A DNA stretch of 60,349 nucleotides from an uncultured Ilumatobacter sp. GTDB lineage: Bacteria; Actinomycetota; Acidimicrobiia; Acidimicrobiales; Ilumatobacteraceae. Where the stretch lies: assembly GCA_938091165.1 (NCBI GenBank), contig CALKNK010000030.1, positions 1 to 60,349 on the forward strand, in the 5' to 3' direction. The position numbers and the translations under genes were made by a program. The notes below the pieces were generated by a model. It did no database searches. It was not told the origin of the DNA and saw only the letters and a program-made list of their open reading frames with translations. Numbering within the stretch: position 1 is the stretch's first letter; each line of letters begins with the position of its first letter. Below, piece by piece: positions 1-8,357 of the stretch.

Positions 1-1
1 C

Positions 2-334
2 GAAGTGGGCTACGACGTGTTTCTCGACGACACCGAGGTCATTGAAGTCGGTAGACTTCGCTTGCATTCCATCCACAACCCCGGCCATACACCAGGTTCA
101 ATCTCGTTTGCTTTAGAGAACACCCCGCTGCTCTTCACCGGCGACACACTTTTCCCGGGCGGACCTGGCAACACCAAGTCAGACATTGGCGACTTCGACA
201 CAATCATCCGGTCAATCACCGACCGCCTGTTTACCTTCGACGACAAGACGATCGTCCTTCCAGGGCACGGCGACAACACCACAATCGGTGCCGAACGCCC
301 CCACCTCGAAGCGTGGATCGAACGCGGCTGGTAG
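2..334 (+). CDS. MBL-fold metallo-hydrolase, C-terminal part (cut by window start)
   Basis: This is the C-terminal half of a metallo-beta-lactamase fold hydrolase of the glyoxalase II-like type. The reading frame is open to the left edge, so the true start lies outside the window. Seen in the sequence: HNPGHTPGS (metal-ligand His of the third motif), FTGDTLFPGG (bridging Asp of the fourth motif) and LPGHGDNTTIG (last metal-ligand His). The N-terminal HxHxDH motif would be upstream. The family hydrolyses thioesters and related bonds with two metal ions in the cytosol, but the substrate cannot be read from this fragment. It ends three bases before a possible GTG start of the next gene, so the two may be co-transcribed. 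Confidence 0.85.
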   Translation, partial: EVGYDVFLDDTEVIEVGRLRLHSIHNPGHTPGSISFALENTPLLFTGDTLFPGGPGNTKSDIGDFDTIIRSITDRLFTFDDKTIVLPGHGDNTTIGAERPHLEAWIERGW

Positions 335-420
335 CGGTGCAATACGCTGAACGACCTGCCGACCACACACCAATCCACACGACCGATCTGCCGCTGACCC
401 CGGTCCGTGACCGCAACATA

Positions 421-708
421 ATGGGCACAGCCTGGATCGAAGCTCCACCGTCTTTGCTGACGCTCGGCGATGATTTCCCCGGCCAACCCACCGCTGAATA
501 CAAGCGCCGCATCGGGCCCTGGATCCTGTGGCGTGCAGGCCCGGCCAAGCATGGAGACGCTCGGTACTGGGCTGCACACGTAGATGACCTCGCCTGCGTA
601 TTCACGCTGCGCGTCTTCTGTGACGGGTCAGCACAAGGTGCCGGCCCCAGCGGTGAGCAACACAGTCGATTCCGCTCCTGGAAAGAAGACCTTCGAGACC
701 ACAGCTAA
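421..708 (+). CDS. Conserved hypothetical protein (WRAGP motif), about 95 aa
   Basis: A small soluble protein without signal peptide or membrane segment. Its middle holds a stretch rich in invariant-looking residues (EYKRRIGPW, LWRAGP, GDARY) and its end has RFRSWKEDLRD. I have the impression of a small actinobacterial family with this pattern, but no function is known to me. The start is uncertain: ATG at 421 is chosen, while in-frame GTG codons at 337 (two bases after the stop of the upstream MBL gene) and 313 are alternatives. The codon pattern stays plausible upstream to 337. It is probably the second gene of the MBL transcript. Confidence 0.55.
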   Translation: MGTAWIEAPPSLLTLGDDFPGQPTAEYKRRIGPWILWRAGPAKHGDARYWAAHVDDLACVFTLRVFCDGSAQGAGPSGEQHSRFRSWKEDLRDHS

Positions 709-741
709 CAGCCCGCACCCGGTGCCCTACGATCATCGGTA

Positions 742-2085
742 ATGAGCACACCATTTTTTGACGTCGACCCCATTCGCTTCGAAGGGCCAGACTCCGACAA
801 TCCGCTCGCCTTCCGCTGGTACGACGCCAATCGAACAGTTCTGGGTAAGACCATGGCGGACCACCTTCGCTTTGGTGTCTGCTACTGGCACAGCTTTGCC
901 TGGGACGGATCGGACATCTTCGGCGCAGGCACACTTGACCGCCCATGGAACCCTGCATCTCGAACAGGCGATGCAGCAATGGACCCGATGGCGGCCGCCA
1001 AGCTCAAGATGGCTGCGGCGTTTGAGTTCATCGACAAATTGGGCGCTCCATTCTTCTCCTTCCATGACATCGACATCGCCCCCGCCGGCAACTCATTCGC
1101 AGAAACCTGCTGCTACTTCGACGAAATGATCGACGAGGCCGCTAACCACATGGAACGCACCGGCATCAAGTTGCTGTGGGGAACCACCAACGCCTTTTCC
1201 CATCCGCGTTTCATGGCCGGGGCTGCAACCAACCCCGACCCTGACATGTTCACCTACGCAGCAGCGCAGGTTGCACACTGCATGAATGCAACGAACCGGC
1301 TGGGCGGCTCGAACTACGTGCTGTGGGGCGGGCGCGAGGGCTACGAGACTTTGCTCAACACCGACATGAAACGCGAACTTGACCAGCTCGGCCGATTCAT
1401 GAACATGGTCGTCGAACACAAGTACGCAATCGGTTTTAAGGGCACGCTTTTGATCGAACCGAAACCGATGGAGCCGACAAAACACCAGTACGACTACGAC
1501 GTCGCCACCGTGCACAACTTCCTCCAAACGTACGGACTTGCCGACGAAATCAAGGTCAACATCGAAGTCAACCACGCCACGTTGTCAGGCCATGACTTCC
1601 ATCACGAGGTCGCCACCGCAGTCAACGCCGGCATCTTGGGATCAATCGACGCTAACGCTGGCGACGACCGCCTCGGCTGGGATCTCGACCTCTTCCCTAA
1701 GTCGGTTGAGCAGATGACGCTCGGCATGCTCGAAATTTTGCGGGGCGGCGGATTCACCACCGGCGGGCTCATGTTCGACACCAAACTGCGCCGCCAATCA
1801 ATTGCCCGCGACGACCTTTTTTCCGGCCACATCGGCGGAATGGACACAATGGCCCGCTCGCTGCTCGCCGCAGCATCAATTATCGAAGACGGCGAGATCG
1901 AAAGGCGCCGATCAGAGCGCTACGCCCGCTGGGCCGACGAGCAGCGCATTCTCGACGGCACCGTCACGTTGCAAGCGCTACATGACGCCGTACTCAGCGA
2001 CGAAACCTTCGACCCGCAACCGGTGAGCGGTCGCCAAGAAGCCATCGAACACGTCGTGGCCCGCCACATCGAACGCATCCAATAA
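742..2085 (+). CDS. xylA: Xylose isomerase
   Basis: Converts D-xylose to D-xylulose (and glucose to fructose) with two divalent metals in a cytosolic TIM barrel. At 447 aa it matches the longer class II isomerases rather than the roughly 390 aa class I enzymes common in Streptomyces. Visible motifs: FHDIDIAPAG with the catalytic His (near residue 112), VLWGGREGYETLLNTD, the metal-binding LIEPKPMEPTKHQYD (Glu near 239), EVNHATLSGHDFHHE, and GSIDANAGDDRLGWDLD with metal-binding Asp residues. No xylulokinase, sugar transporter or regulator lies next to it, so this is a stand-alone gene here. The downstream 134 bp to the suf genes contain no other gene. Confidence 0.97.
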   Translation: MSTPFFDVDPIRFEGPDSDNPLAFRWYDANRTVLGKTMADHLRFGVCYWHSFAWDGSDIFGAGTLDRPWNPASRTGDAAMDPMAAAKLKMAAAFEFIDKLGAPFFSFHDIDIAPAGNSFAETCCYFDEMIDEAANHMERTGIKLLWGTTNAFSHPRFMAGAATNPDPDMFTYAAAQVAHCMNATNRLGGSNYVLWGGREGYETLLNTDMKRELDQLGRFMNMVVEHKYAIGFKGTLLIEPKPMEPTKHQYDYDVATVHNFLQTYGLADEIKVNIEVNHATLSGHDFHHEVATAVNAGILGSIDANAGDDRLGWDLDLFPKSVEQMTLGMLEILRGGGFTTGGLMFDTKLRRQSIARDDLFSGHIGGMDTMARSLLAAASIIEDGEIERRRSERYARWADEQRILDGTVTLQALHDAVLSDETFDPQPVSGRQEAIEHVVARHIERIQ

Positions 2086-2219
2086 TCGCTTCCCCCTTTG
2101 CGTCACGATTACTTTCAGTCAGCACCCGTCAGCAGGTGTGTAAAACAATTGCTTGCGGGACCGCGGTAATTTGCACTACGACGATAGGGGTAATTAAGAA
2201 CGGCGCGTAGAATCAACCC

Positions 2220-3014
2220 GTGACCGCTCCCCTCTTTCGAGTTGACGACCTCCACGCACAGCACGCTCAATCTGCCAATTCCCCCACATCTAGCGCCGAC
2301 GAAGCACCGCTGCATGGCCTCAACCTGACCGTCAGAGCTGGCGAGACCCACGCCGTCTTCGGGCTCAGCGGATCGGGCGCCTCAACTCTTGGCGCGACCC
2401 TGATGGGATCCAACCAGTATCAAGTCACCAGTGGCGCCATCGAATTCAAGGGCGACAACATCACGGCGTGGCCAGTCGACGAGCGAGCCAAAGCTGGCAT
2501 GTTTCTCTCGTTCCACGACCGCCAAGCAATCGCCGGTATCTCGATCATCCAGTTTCTCCGCCAGGTCATGTCAACCCGCCCAGGCATGGACCTCTCGGTG
2601 CCCGAACTGCGCCTCGCTACGACTAACTGGATCGAACGCCTCAACTTTGACCCGGCCTTCGTTGATCGAAATTTGGACGAAAATTTCTCCCCCATCGAAA
2701 CGGCGAACAACGAAATCATACAAATGGCCATCCTCAGGCCCGAGTTCGCAATTCTTGACGTGACCGCCACGGAGTTAGATAGTGACGTATCAACGGCTGT
2801 CGCACACGGTGTTCGCAACGTCCGCGCTGATCAGCCCGACATGGGAGTTGTACTGATCACGCACGATCCGCAACTGCTCAGCGAAGTCACCGTCGATTAC
2901 ATTCACGTTCTGGTCGATGGCCACATCAGGGCCAGCGGCGGAATGGAACTCGCTTCGCTGCTCGACCAAAACGGTTATGACGCCTTTCGTCTAGCGACTG
3001 CGGTGCAGGCGTGA
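2220..3014 (+). CDS. SufC-like ABC protein with degenerate ATPase motifs
   Basis: Aligns over its whole length by eye with SufC, the ABC ATPase of the SufBCD scaffold (for example SGAIEFKGDNI, the EIIQMAILRPEFAILD block, VDYIHVLVDGHI). Nearly every ATPase residue is lost: the Walker A lysine is Ala54 (GLSGSGAST, codon gcc at 2379-2381), the Q-loop Gln is His99, the LSGGE signature reads FSPIE (156-160), and the catalytic Glu after Walker B is Val181 (ILDVT, codon gtg at 2760-2762). The H-loop His215 (LITH) and Walker B Asp180 remain. A 13-residue insert (about 17-29) follows strand 1. The frame is intact at 264 aa and overlaps sufS by 4 nt, so it is maintained rather than decaying. Inference: a non-hydrolysing structural partner of SufB. 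The start is a GTG. Confidence 0.85.
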   Translation: MTAPLFRVDDLHAQHAQSANSPTSSADEAPLHGLNLTVRAGETHAVFGLSGSGASTLGATLMGSNQYQVTSGAIEFKGDNITAWPVDERAKAGMFLSFHDRQAIAGISIIQFLRQVMSTRPGMDLSVPELRLATTNWIERLNFDPAFVDRNLDENFSPIETANNEIIQMAILRPEFAILDVTATELDSDVSTAVAHGVRNVRADQPDMGVVLITHDPQLLSEVTVDYIHVLVDGHIRASGGMELASLLDQNGYDAFRLATAVQA

Positions 3015-4258
3015 GCGACACCGCAACAGCCTTCAACCAAGACGCCGTCAACGAGCAGTTTCCAATACTGTCGAGACAGATCGACGGTTCGCGACTCGTG
3101 TATCTCGATTCAGGCAACACATCCCAGAAGCCCCGCCACGTCATCGATGCGATGTCGAGCTTCATGGAAGACACTTACGCTCCAATCAATCGGAGCTCCT
3201 ATCGGCTTGCCGGTGAAGCCACTGACGCATACGAACAGGGCCGGATCGCAATTGCGCGGCTGATCAACGCGAACTCACCCGACGAAGTGGTCTTCACCAA
3301 GAACGCCACAGAGTCAATGAACCTGATCGCCATGGCGTGGGGCCGAGCCAACCTCGACAAAGGCGACGTCGTAGTCCTCACCGAGATGGAACACCACGCG
3401 AACATCGTGCCCTGGATGATGCTCGCTCAAGAGCGCGACATTCAGATCCGATGGGTCCCGCTCACCGCGGACGGTCAGCTTGACCTGACCGACATTGACA
3501 CCATCCTCGACGGAGCGAAGGTCTTTTCGTTCACCGCAATGAGCAACGTGCTCGGCACAATTACTCCGATCACTCTCCTCTGCGACAAGGCCCGTGCAGC
3601 TGGTGCGCTTGCCGTTGTCGATGCTTGTCAGTTTGTTCCTCATAACGTCACCGACGTGCAATCGTGGAACGCTGACCTCGTTGCGTTTTCCAGTCACAAG
3701 ATGTGCGGACCCTCCGGCATCGGGATGTTGTGGGGACGCATGGAGATACTTGACGCAATGCCCCCGTTTATCGGTGGCGGCAACATGATCGACACGGTCA
3801 CGTTCGACGGATTCACCACCGCACCGGTTCCAGCGAAGTTCGAAGCCGGTACACCCCCGATTGTCGAAGCCGTCGGCCTCGCTGCTGCCGTCGAGTTCCT
3901 GGAGTCGGTCGGAATGGCAAACATCCGACAGCACGAAATAGAACTCAGCCGCTACACCCTCGACACGCTCAACGAACGCTTCGGCGACGACATCACGATC
4001 TATGGGCCCGCCAACGTCGAACATCGCGGCGGCGTCTTCAGCTTCGCTTTTCGCGATCTTCATCCCCATGATGTGAGTCAGGTCCTCGACGAACGCAATG
4101 TGTGCGTCCGCGCCGGACATCACTGCGCCAAGCCCCTCATGAAAACCCTGGGCGTCAACGCGACGACCCGGGCAAGCGTGTACCTGTACAACACGACTGA
4201 CGACATTGACGCACTGGCCGACGGCCTTGACAGTGCCAGCGATATCTTCGGGTTTTAG
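3011..4258 (+). CDS. sufS: Cysteine desulfurase SufS
   Basis: PLP-dependent class V aminotransferase-fold enzyme that takes sulfur from L-cysteine for Fe-S cluster assembly. Seen: MEHHANIVPW with His129 stacking on PLP, the Schiff-base lysine K230 in FSSHKMCGPSG, and the active-site Cys372 in RAGHHCAKPL. The usual GAQ before SVPH reads ACQ (VVDACQFVPH), an odd but non-catalytic change. Length 415 aa is normal. Its GTG start overlaps the TGA of the SufC-like gene (GTGA), indicating translational coupling, and sufU follows after 22 nt. SufS normally passes persulfide sulfur to SufU and then to SufB; sufB lies 2.6 kb away on the opposite strand. Confidence 0.95.
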   Translation: MSDTATAFNQDAVNEQFPILSRQIDGSRLVYLDSGNTSQKPRHVIDAMSSFMEDTYAPINRSSYRLAGEATDAYEQGRIAIARLINANSPDEVVFTKNATESMNLIAMAWGRANLDKGDVVVLTEMEHHANIVPWMMLAQERDIQIRWVPLTADGQLDLTDIDTILDGAKVFSFTAMSNVLGTITPITLLCDKARAAGALAVVDACQFVPHNVTDVQSWNADLVAFSSHKMCGPSGIGMLWGRMEILDAMPPFIGGGNMIDTVTFDGFTTAPVPAKFEAGTPPIVEAVGLAAAVEFLESVGMANIRQHEIELSRYTLDTLNERFGDDITIYGPANVEHRGGVFSFAFRDLHPHDVSQVLDERNVCVRAGHHCAKPLMKTLGVNATTRASVYLYNTTDDIDALADGLDSASDIFGF

Positions 4259-4280
4259 TCCGATACTCCGGGAGTGACAG

Positions 4281-4745
4281 ATGCCAGGCCTCGAAGACCT
4301 CTACAGAGAAATTATCCTCGACCATTACCGCAACCCGCGTAATCGTGGCGAGCTCGAACCACCAGCGATCAAAGCGGACGGCCACAACCCGCTCTGTGGC
4401 GACGACGTCACTATCTACTTCGATCTCGATACGTCCGCTGGTTCAGGCGACAACGCCGTCATCCGTGATATCAAGATCACTGGTCAAGGCTGCTCGATTT
4501 CACAATCCTCGGCTTCGATGATGAGCCAAGCAATGCTCGGCAAATCTGTCGGCGAGGTCAACGCCCGGATTCGCCGATTCAAGACATTGATGGGCATCGA
4601 AGGGCTCGAAGAAGTCGAGAGCGATGCTGACATTGACCTCGGCGACCTTGAAGCCCTGCAGGGCGTAGTCAAGTTCCCCGTCCGCATCAAGTGTGCGGTC
4701 CTGAGCTGGAACACCCTGGCCCAAGCCCTCACTGAGGCCGAGTAG
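4281..4745 (+). CDS. sufU: SufU zinc-dependent sulfurtransferase
   Basis: Accepts persulfide sulfur from SufS and hands it to the SUF scaffold. The SufU residues are all present: Cys39 and Asp41 (NPLCGDD), Cys71 (GQGCSIS) and Cys138 (RIKCAVL), which bind zinc in characterised SufU proteins. The insert between the second and third Cys, typical for SufU versus IscU, is also there. At 154 aa it has normal length. A GGAG ribosome binding site sits about 7 nt before the ATG. It is third in the transcript after the SufC-like gene and sufS. The gene converges on the MFS transporter with only 25 bp between stop codons. Confidence 0.95.
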   Translation: MPGLEDLYREIILDHYRNPRNRGELEPPAIKADGHNPLCGDDVTIYFDLDTSAGSGDNAVIRDIKITGQGCSISQSSASMMSQAMLGKSVGEVNARIRRFKTLMGIEGLEEVESDADIDLGDLEALQGVVKFPVRIKCAVLSWNTLAQALTEAE

Positions 4746-4770
4746 CCAGAAGACTCGAACCCAGGGACGG

Positions 4771-6042
4771 CTACGTGTGGTCTGCGGCGGTAGCCGGGCC
4801 GGCGAGCGCAAGAATTCCGACACCGACAGTGCAGCACGCTGCAGCAGCAAGGTAGGGGGTTTGGTACGAGCCCGACACGTCGTATAGCCAGCCGAGTAGT
4901 AGCGGCCCGCCGGCGACGCCCACCAGCCCGACGAACTGTGAACGACTGTAAATACGAGGGTAGTCGCGCACCCCGAATCGCTCGGCCAGCAGCAACGGCT
5001 GCATCATCAACAGATTGCCGATCGTCAAGCCGAACAACGCAATCGATGCAAATATCAGCACCGTGGAACTGACGAACGCAAGCATCACCAGCGCCACCGA
5101 CTGCACCGCCGCAATGCCAACGGTCAAGCGCATCATCGGCATGACCTGAGCAGCACGCCCACCGGCAAGTCGGGCGGCAACGGATGTCGCAGCCAACGCT
5201 GTGACCGCAAACCGGGCCGTTGCGGGATCGGTTCGTTCTTCAACCAGCTTTACCAACTGCTGAATCCCACCGACCTGGGAACCTAAGGCAAAGATATAGC
5301 CAATGGTCACAGCTCGATAGAACGTCGTTTTGACAGCGTCTTCGAACTCCACGCCGCCGATTGCGGGAGCCACTTCACCAATGGCTCGACGCTGTCCGTC
5401 AGGTGCCCAGCCGATCGCTTCTGGATCGGGTTTGATCATGAACCAAGCAACGGGCACGGTGACAGCGACGAAGACCAACCCCAACCAGGGCGTGGTTGCC
5501 GACAGTCCGTATTCGTCGATGAACCGCTTCGCGAAGGGCGTAATCACGATGCCGCCCACTGACAAGCCGGTTGACGCGACCGAGAGAGCGACTGCGCGTT
5601 TGTTGTGGAACCAGCGGGTCACGACGGTCGTTGCGGGCACCAGACCTGCTGCTGCGAAGCCCACAGCGAACACGGCGTACACGAGGAACATCTGCCACTG
5701 CGTCTTGACCTGACCAAGCAGGGCAAGAGCCCCCCCTGCAATTACGCCGCCAGACATCATGATGTAGCGCACGTCGAAGCGGGCAATGAGACGCCCAATC
5801 CACAGACCGACTACACCACCGACCAAAAAGAACACGGTGACACCGAATGAGATGGTGCCGAGCGCCCAACCTTTTTCGTTACTAAAGGCGTTGAGGTAGA
5901 CAGCGAGGCCGTAAAACGCAAGGCCTGAGTTGACCAGCAGGACGACGAAACAGCCAGCGACCACCCACCAACCCGGAAAGCGTCCCGAGCCGTGATCGAC
6001 CGTGTCAGACGCGGTCTTCTCAGAGTCAAGAAATGATGTCAT
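4771..6042 (-). CDS. MFS transporter
   Basis: A 12-helix major facilitator superfamily permease of about 423 aa. It begins with a short cytosolic tail and then GWWVVAGCFVVLLVNSG as the first membrane segment. A loop with GRLIARFDVRYIM resembles the conserved 2-3 loop motif, and WFHNKRAVALSVASTG matches the 4-5 region of oxalate/monocarboxylate-type MFS proteins. Substrate unknown; monocarboxylates would be the family-based guess. The ATG at 6042 is chosen because it overlaps the end of the pterin dehydratase gene by 17 nt, while an in-frame upstream start at 6096 would run deep into that gene. Both are probably one transcript. Confidence 0.88.
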   Translation of the reverse strand: MTSFLDSEKTASDTVDHGSGRFPGWWVVAGCFVVLLVNSGLAFYGLAVYLNAFSNEKGWALGTISFGVTVFFLVGGVVGLWIGRLIARFDVRYIMMSGGVIAGGALALLGQVKTQWQMFLVYAVFAVGFAAAGLVPATTVVTRWFHNKRAVALSVASTGLSVGGIVITPFAKRFIDEYGLSATTPWLGLVFVAVTVPVAWFMIKPDPEAIGWAPDGQRRAIGEVAPAIGGVEFEDAVKTTFYRAVTIGYIFALGSQVGGIQQLVKLVEERTDPATARFAVTALAATSVAARLAGGRAAQVMPMMRLTVGIAAVQSVALVMLAFVSSTVLIFASIALFGLTIGNLLMMQPLLLAERFGVRDYPRIYSRSQFVGLVGVAGGPLLLGWLYDVSGSYQTPYLAAAACCTVGVGILALAGPATAADHT

Positions 6043-6286
6043 CGATAGCCGCTGCCATAATGCGGTCAACGTCGGTGACCGTGTTGTACGCGTCATGCGT
6101 CGTCAACGAAATCGATACCCGGTTGTAAGTATTTGACCAGTCGGGGTGATGGCCGTGTAACTCGGCGAGCAGCGCAACACGCGTCATGAAACCAAACGCT
6201 TCAGAAAAATCACCGAATTCGAAGTCACGCTTCAATCTTCCGTCAGTCTCAGCCCAGCGCGCTGACAGGTCTAAAGGAGGGCTCAT
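6026..6286 (-). CDS. 4a-hydroxytetrahydrobiopterin dehydratase (PCD/PhhB family)
   Basis: Small pterin-4a-carbinolamine dehydratase, 86 aa. The family signature is complete: AELHGHHPDWSN, then VSISLTTHDAYNTVTDVD, giving the His-His-Pro and the second His-Asp of the active site. In organisms with aromatic amino-acid hydroxylases it recycles the pterin cofactor; many bacteria carry it alone and there its role is uncertain (it has also been tied to molybdopterin enzymes). No hydroxylase is in this window. It is immediately upstream of, and overlaps, the MFS transporter. Confidence 0.93.
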   Translation of the reverse strand: MSPPLDLSARWAETDGRLKRDFEFGDFSEAFGFMTRVALLAELHGHHPDWSNTYNRVSISLTTHDAYNTVTDVDRIMAAAIDDIIS

Positions 6287-6414
6287 TCCCAGAACCTAGG
6301 GCTATCGGTGGCTTGCTGACGCATTGACCGCGGCATTGGTGACACCGGTTGTCACGTCGACGAACCAATGAACGCATACCCGGACGCTCATTGCCGGACC
6401 GCAGGCACAGCGCG

Positions 6415-6771
6415 TCAGCGTTTCTTGCGGAAAAAGCGAGAGAAGATGCTTGGCCTCGTCTGCTTTGCTTCGCGCTCAGCGTCAACGTCGGCCATGACAT
6501 CTTCACCAATGGCATTCAAAATTTCCTCTGCAGCGTCGAGTACTGCGGCAGCCGATCCATCTTCAAGGCCCGCAGGCTCAGGCGGCGTCGGCGAGACAAC
6601 CAAGGTGCCGTGCGTCCACGCGGCGTCGGCCAATCTGCGCTCGTACCCTGAGCAATCCTGAGGGCAACGCCATGGCGCATCAGGCGCTAGGTCGATATTG
6701 CACTTCCTGACCGTGTCGCCGTTTGGATACGACCGGCTCTCGAAGTTCTTGCACTCCGTTCGCATCGGCAT
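6415..6771 (-). CDS. Cys-rich conserved hypothetical protein downstream of sufB
   Basis: A short protein with a Cys-rich N-terminal half (TECKNF, VRKCNI, WRCPQDC), a central Pro-rich linker and a basic C-terminus (SRFFRKKR). Four cysteines within about 40 residues suggest a zinc or Fe-S site, but no named family is recognised. ATG codons at 6771 and 6765 are the likely starts; an in-frame GTG at 6801 would add ten residues including another Cys. It begins 51 nt after sufB ends (21 nt with the GTG), on the same strand, so it is probably the last gene of the ferredoxin-sufB transcript. Whether it serves cluster assembly is inference from position only. Confidence 0.6.
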   Translation of the reverse strand: MPMRTECKNFESRSYPNGDTVRKCNIDLAPDAPWRCPQDCSGYERRLADAAWTHGTLVVSPTPPEPAGLEDGSAAAVLDAAEEILNAIGEDVMADVDAEREAKQTRPSIFSRFFRKKR

Positions 6772-6822
6772 CGGATCAGGATAGGGCTTCGAGCAGCGCA
6801 CAACAGCGCAGGATGCCTCGAG

Positions 6823-8073
6823 CTACCCGATCGAACCCTCCATCTGCAGATCAATGAGACGATTCCATTCAACCGCGTACTCCATCGGCAGCGTTTGGGT
6901 GATCGGCTCAATAAAGCCGTTGACAATGAGGCCCATCGATTGCTCCGACGAGAGCCCACGCGACATGAGATAGAACAGTTGCCCCTCGGTGATCTTCGAG
7001 ACGGTTGCATCATGAGTGATCTGTGCATCTTTCTCCGCAATCTCAAGATCCGGTGGGGCCAGCGCGACCGACTGTTCGTCGATCAGCAAGGCCTCGCACG
7101 AAAGAACGCCTGCGGCTTGGGTGGCGCCCTCGTCGACGCGAACCAAACAGCGATAGGGGGTCGTGCCGCTTTGCTGGCTAACCGACTTGGAGACAATCTT
7201 CGAGTGGGTGTTTGGGGCGGCGTGCACTATTTTGGCTTCCGTTTCCTGATGCTGACCGCTACCGGCGTAGCTAACTGAGCGCACTTCGCCACTTGCGCCG
7301 TTGCCAACCAAGTAAATGGCGGGATACTTCGCGGTGAGCTTCGCGCCAATGTCGATGTCGACGAAATCCACGTGCGCGCCAGCTTCAACACGAGCTTGGT
7401 TAATGACGAAATTGTCGACGTTGTGTGACCAGTTCTGCATGGCCGTGTAGCTCACCCGAGCATTTGGCTTCACCACGATCTCAACAACGGCACAGCGCAG
7501 TGCGTTCTTCGTGTAAACCGGTGCCGAGCACCCTTCGATGTAGCGGACCTTCGAACCCTCCTCAGCGATGATCAGCGTGCGCCGGAATTGGCCTCCGGTT
7601 GCGAAATGCGTCGGAAAGTCGGACTGCAACGGAATTGCAACTTCGACGCCTGATGGAACGTAGACAAACGAGCCACCCGTCCATATTGAGGTGTTGAGGT
7701 CTGCGAAATTGTCCTCACCGGGCGGAACGACGGTGCCGAAGTGCTCCCGCACCAAGCGCGGGTGCTTGCGCATGGCGGTGTCCATGTCACAAAAGAGGAC
7801 CCCTTGCTCTTCGAGGGCCTCTCTATGCTCTTCGCCGGCGGCCTCAGATCCGAACAGTGCGGTGTTGCCTGTCAGGTCGCTCCGGACGTCTTCTGATTGC
7901 GGATCGCCATCGATGTCTTGAAAATCGATTTCATGGAGGTCAGCTACGAACCATTCGGGCATCAACTGTTCGTCGAACAGGCCCAGCGAACGGAGCCTGA
8001 GTTGCTTCATCCACTCTGGTTCTGACTTAGACGAAGAGATCTGCCCGACGGCGTGGGCGTTTATACCTTTCAC
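6823..8073 (-). CDS. sufB: SufB-type Fe-S cluster scaffold protein
   Basis: Scaffold of the SUF system on which [4Fe-4S] clusters are built. Seen: PEWMKQLRLRSL near the N-terminus, GCSAPVY with Cys182 (equivalent to the GCTAP Cys of E. coli SufB), VLSCEALL with Cys326 (position of the essential E. coli Cys405), and ITHDATVSKI, where His354 is kept but the following Glu (E. coli Glu434) is Asp355. The C-terminus LPMEYAVEWNRLIDLQMEGSIG-type ending is typical of SufB. Length 416 aa is shorter than the usual 460-480 aa. It overlaps the upstream ferredoxin gene by 4 nt. No sufD gene is present in the window, so SufB may act as a homodimer or with a distant SufD. Confidence 0.92.
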   Translation of the reverse strand: MKGINAHAVGQISSSKSEPEWMKQLRLRSLGLFDEQLMPEWFVADLHEIDFQDIDGDPQSEDVRSDLTGNTALFGSEAAGEEHREALEEQGVLFCDMDTAMRKHPRLVREHFGTVVPPGEDNFADLNTSIWTGGSFVYVPSGVEVAIPLQSDFPTHFATGGQFRRTLIIAEEGSKVRYIEGCSAPVYTKNALRCAVVEIVVKPNARVSYTAMQNWSHNVDNFVINQARVEAGAHVDFVDIDIGAKLTAKYPAIYLVGNGASGEVRSVSYAGSGQHQETEAKIVHAAPNTHSKIVSKSVSQQSGTTPYRCLVRVDEGATQAAGVLSCEALLIDEQSVALAPPDLEIAEKDAQITHDATVSKITEGQLFYLMSRGLSSEQSMGLIVNGFIEPITQTLPMEYAVEWNRLIDLQMEGSIG

Positions 8074-8357
8074 GCTGCGGCGTTGTCTCCCGAGTCCTCG
8101 CCCCCGAGCGCGACCACCGGGATGTCGACCTCAATGAAAATGCACTCCCCAGGGCATGCCTCAGCAGCGTGGACAACGTCTGCTGTGTTGCGACCAGCAA
8201 CCCATGCGAGACTGCCGGAGCCGCCGGGATCGTTCAGAGGCGCACCATTTTCAACGACGTAAGCAATGCCGTCTTCAAGTTGGACGAACACGTCGGGGCA
8301 GTGATCAATGCAAATACCGTCGCCGGTGCAGAGGTCCTGGTCGATCCAGACTCGCAT
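8070..8357 (-). CDS. Ferredoxin, [3Fe-4S]/[4Fe-4S] single-cluster type
   Basis: A 95 aa electron carrier. The cysteine pattern Cys10-x5-Cys16-x3-Cys20-Pro plus a distal CPGEC near residue 68-72 fits the actinobacterial single-cluster ferredoxins that often carry a [3Fe-4S] cluster (the position of the missing second ligand is Asp13). The C-terminus is acidic (GGEDSGDNAAA). Its stop overlaps the sufB start, so it is the first gene of the sufB transcript and could supply electrons for cluster assembly; partnering with a P450 or another oxidoreductase is equally possible. It is divergent from the peptidase gene, with only 45 bp between the two starts. Confidence 0.9.
   Translation of the reverse strand: MRVWIDQDLCTGDGICIDHCPDVFVQLEDGIAYVVENGAPLNDPGGSGSLAWVAGRNTADVVHAAEACPGECIFIEVDIPVVALGGEDSGDNAAA

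Noticed and set aside
3314..4123. Long antisense open frame (269 codons) opposite sufS
   Set aside because: Lies entirely within a well-supported gene, shows no domain and follows the GC-rich codon bias of the sense strand; an ordinary shadow frame.
4742..4774. Inverted repeat GTAGCC...GGCTAC between sufU and the MFS gene, with a TCGAACCC stretch resembling a tRNA T-arm
   Set aside because: The repeat merely spans the two TAG stop codons of convergent genes, and no acceptor, D or anticodon arm can be built, so neither a tRNA nor a convincing terminator.
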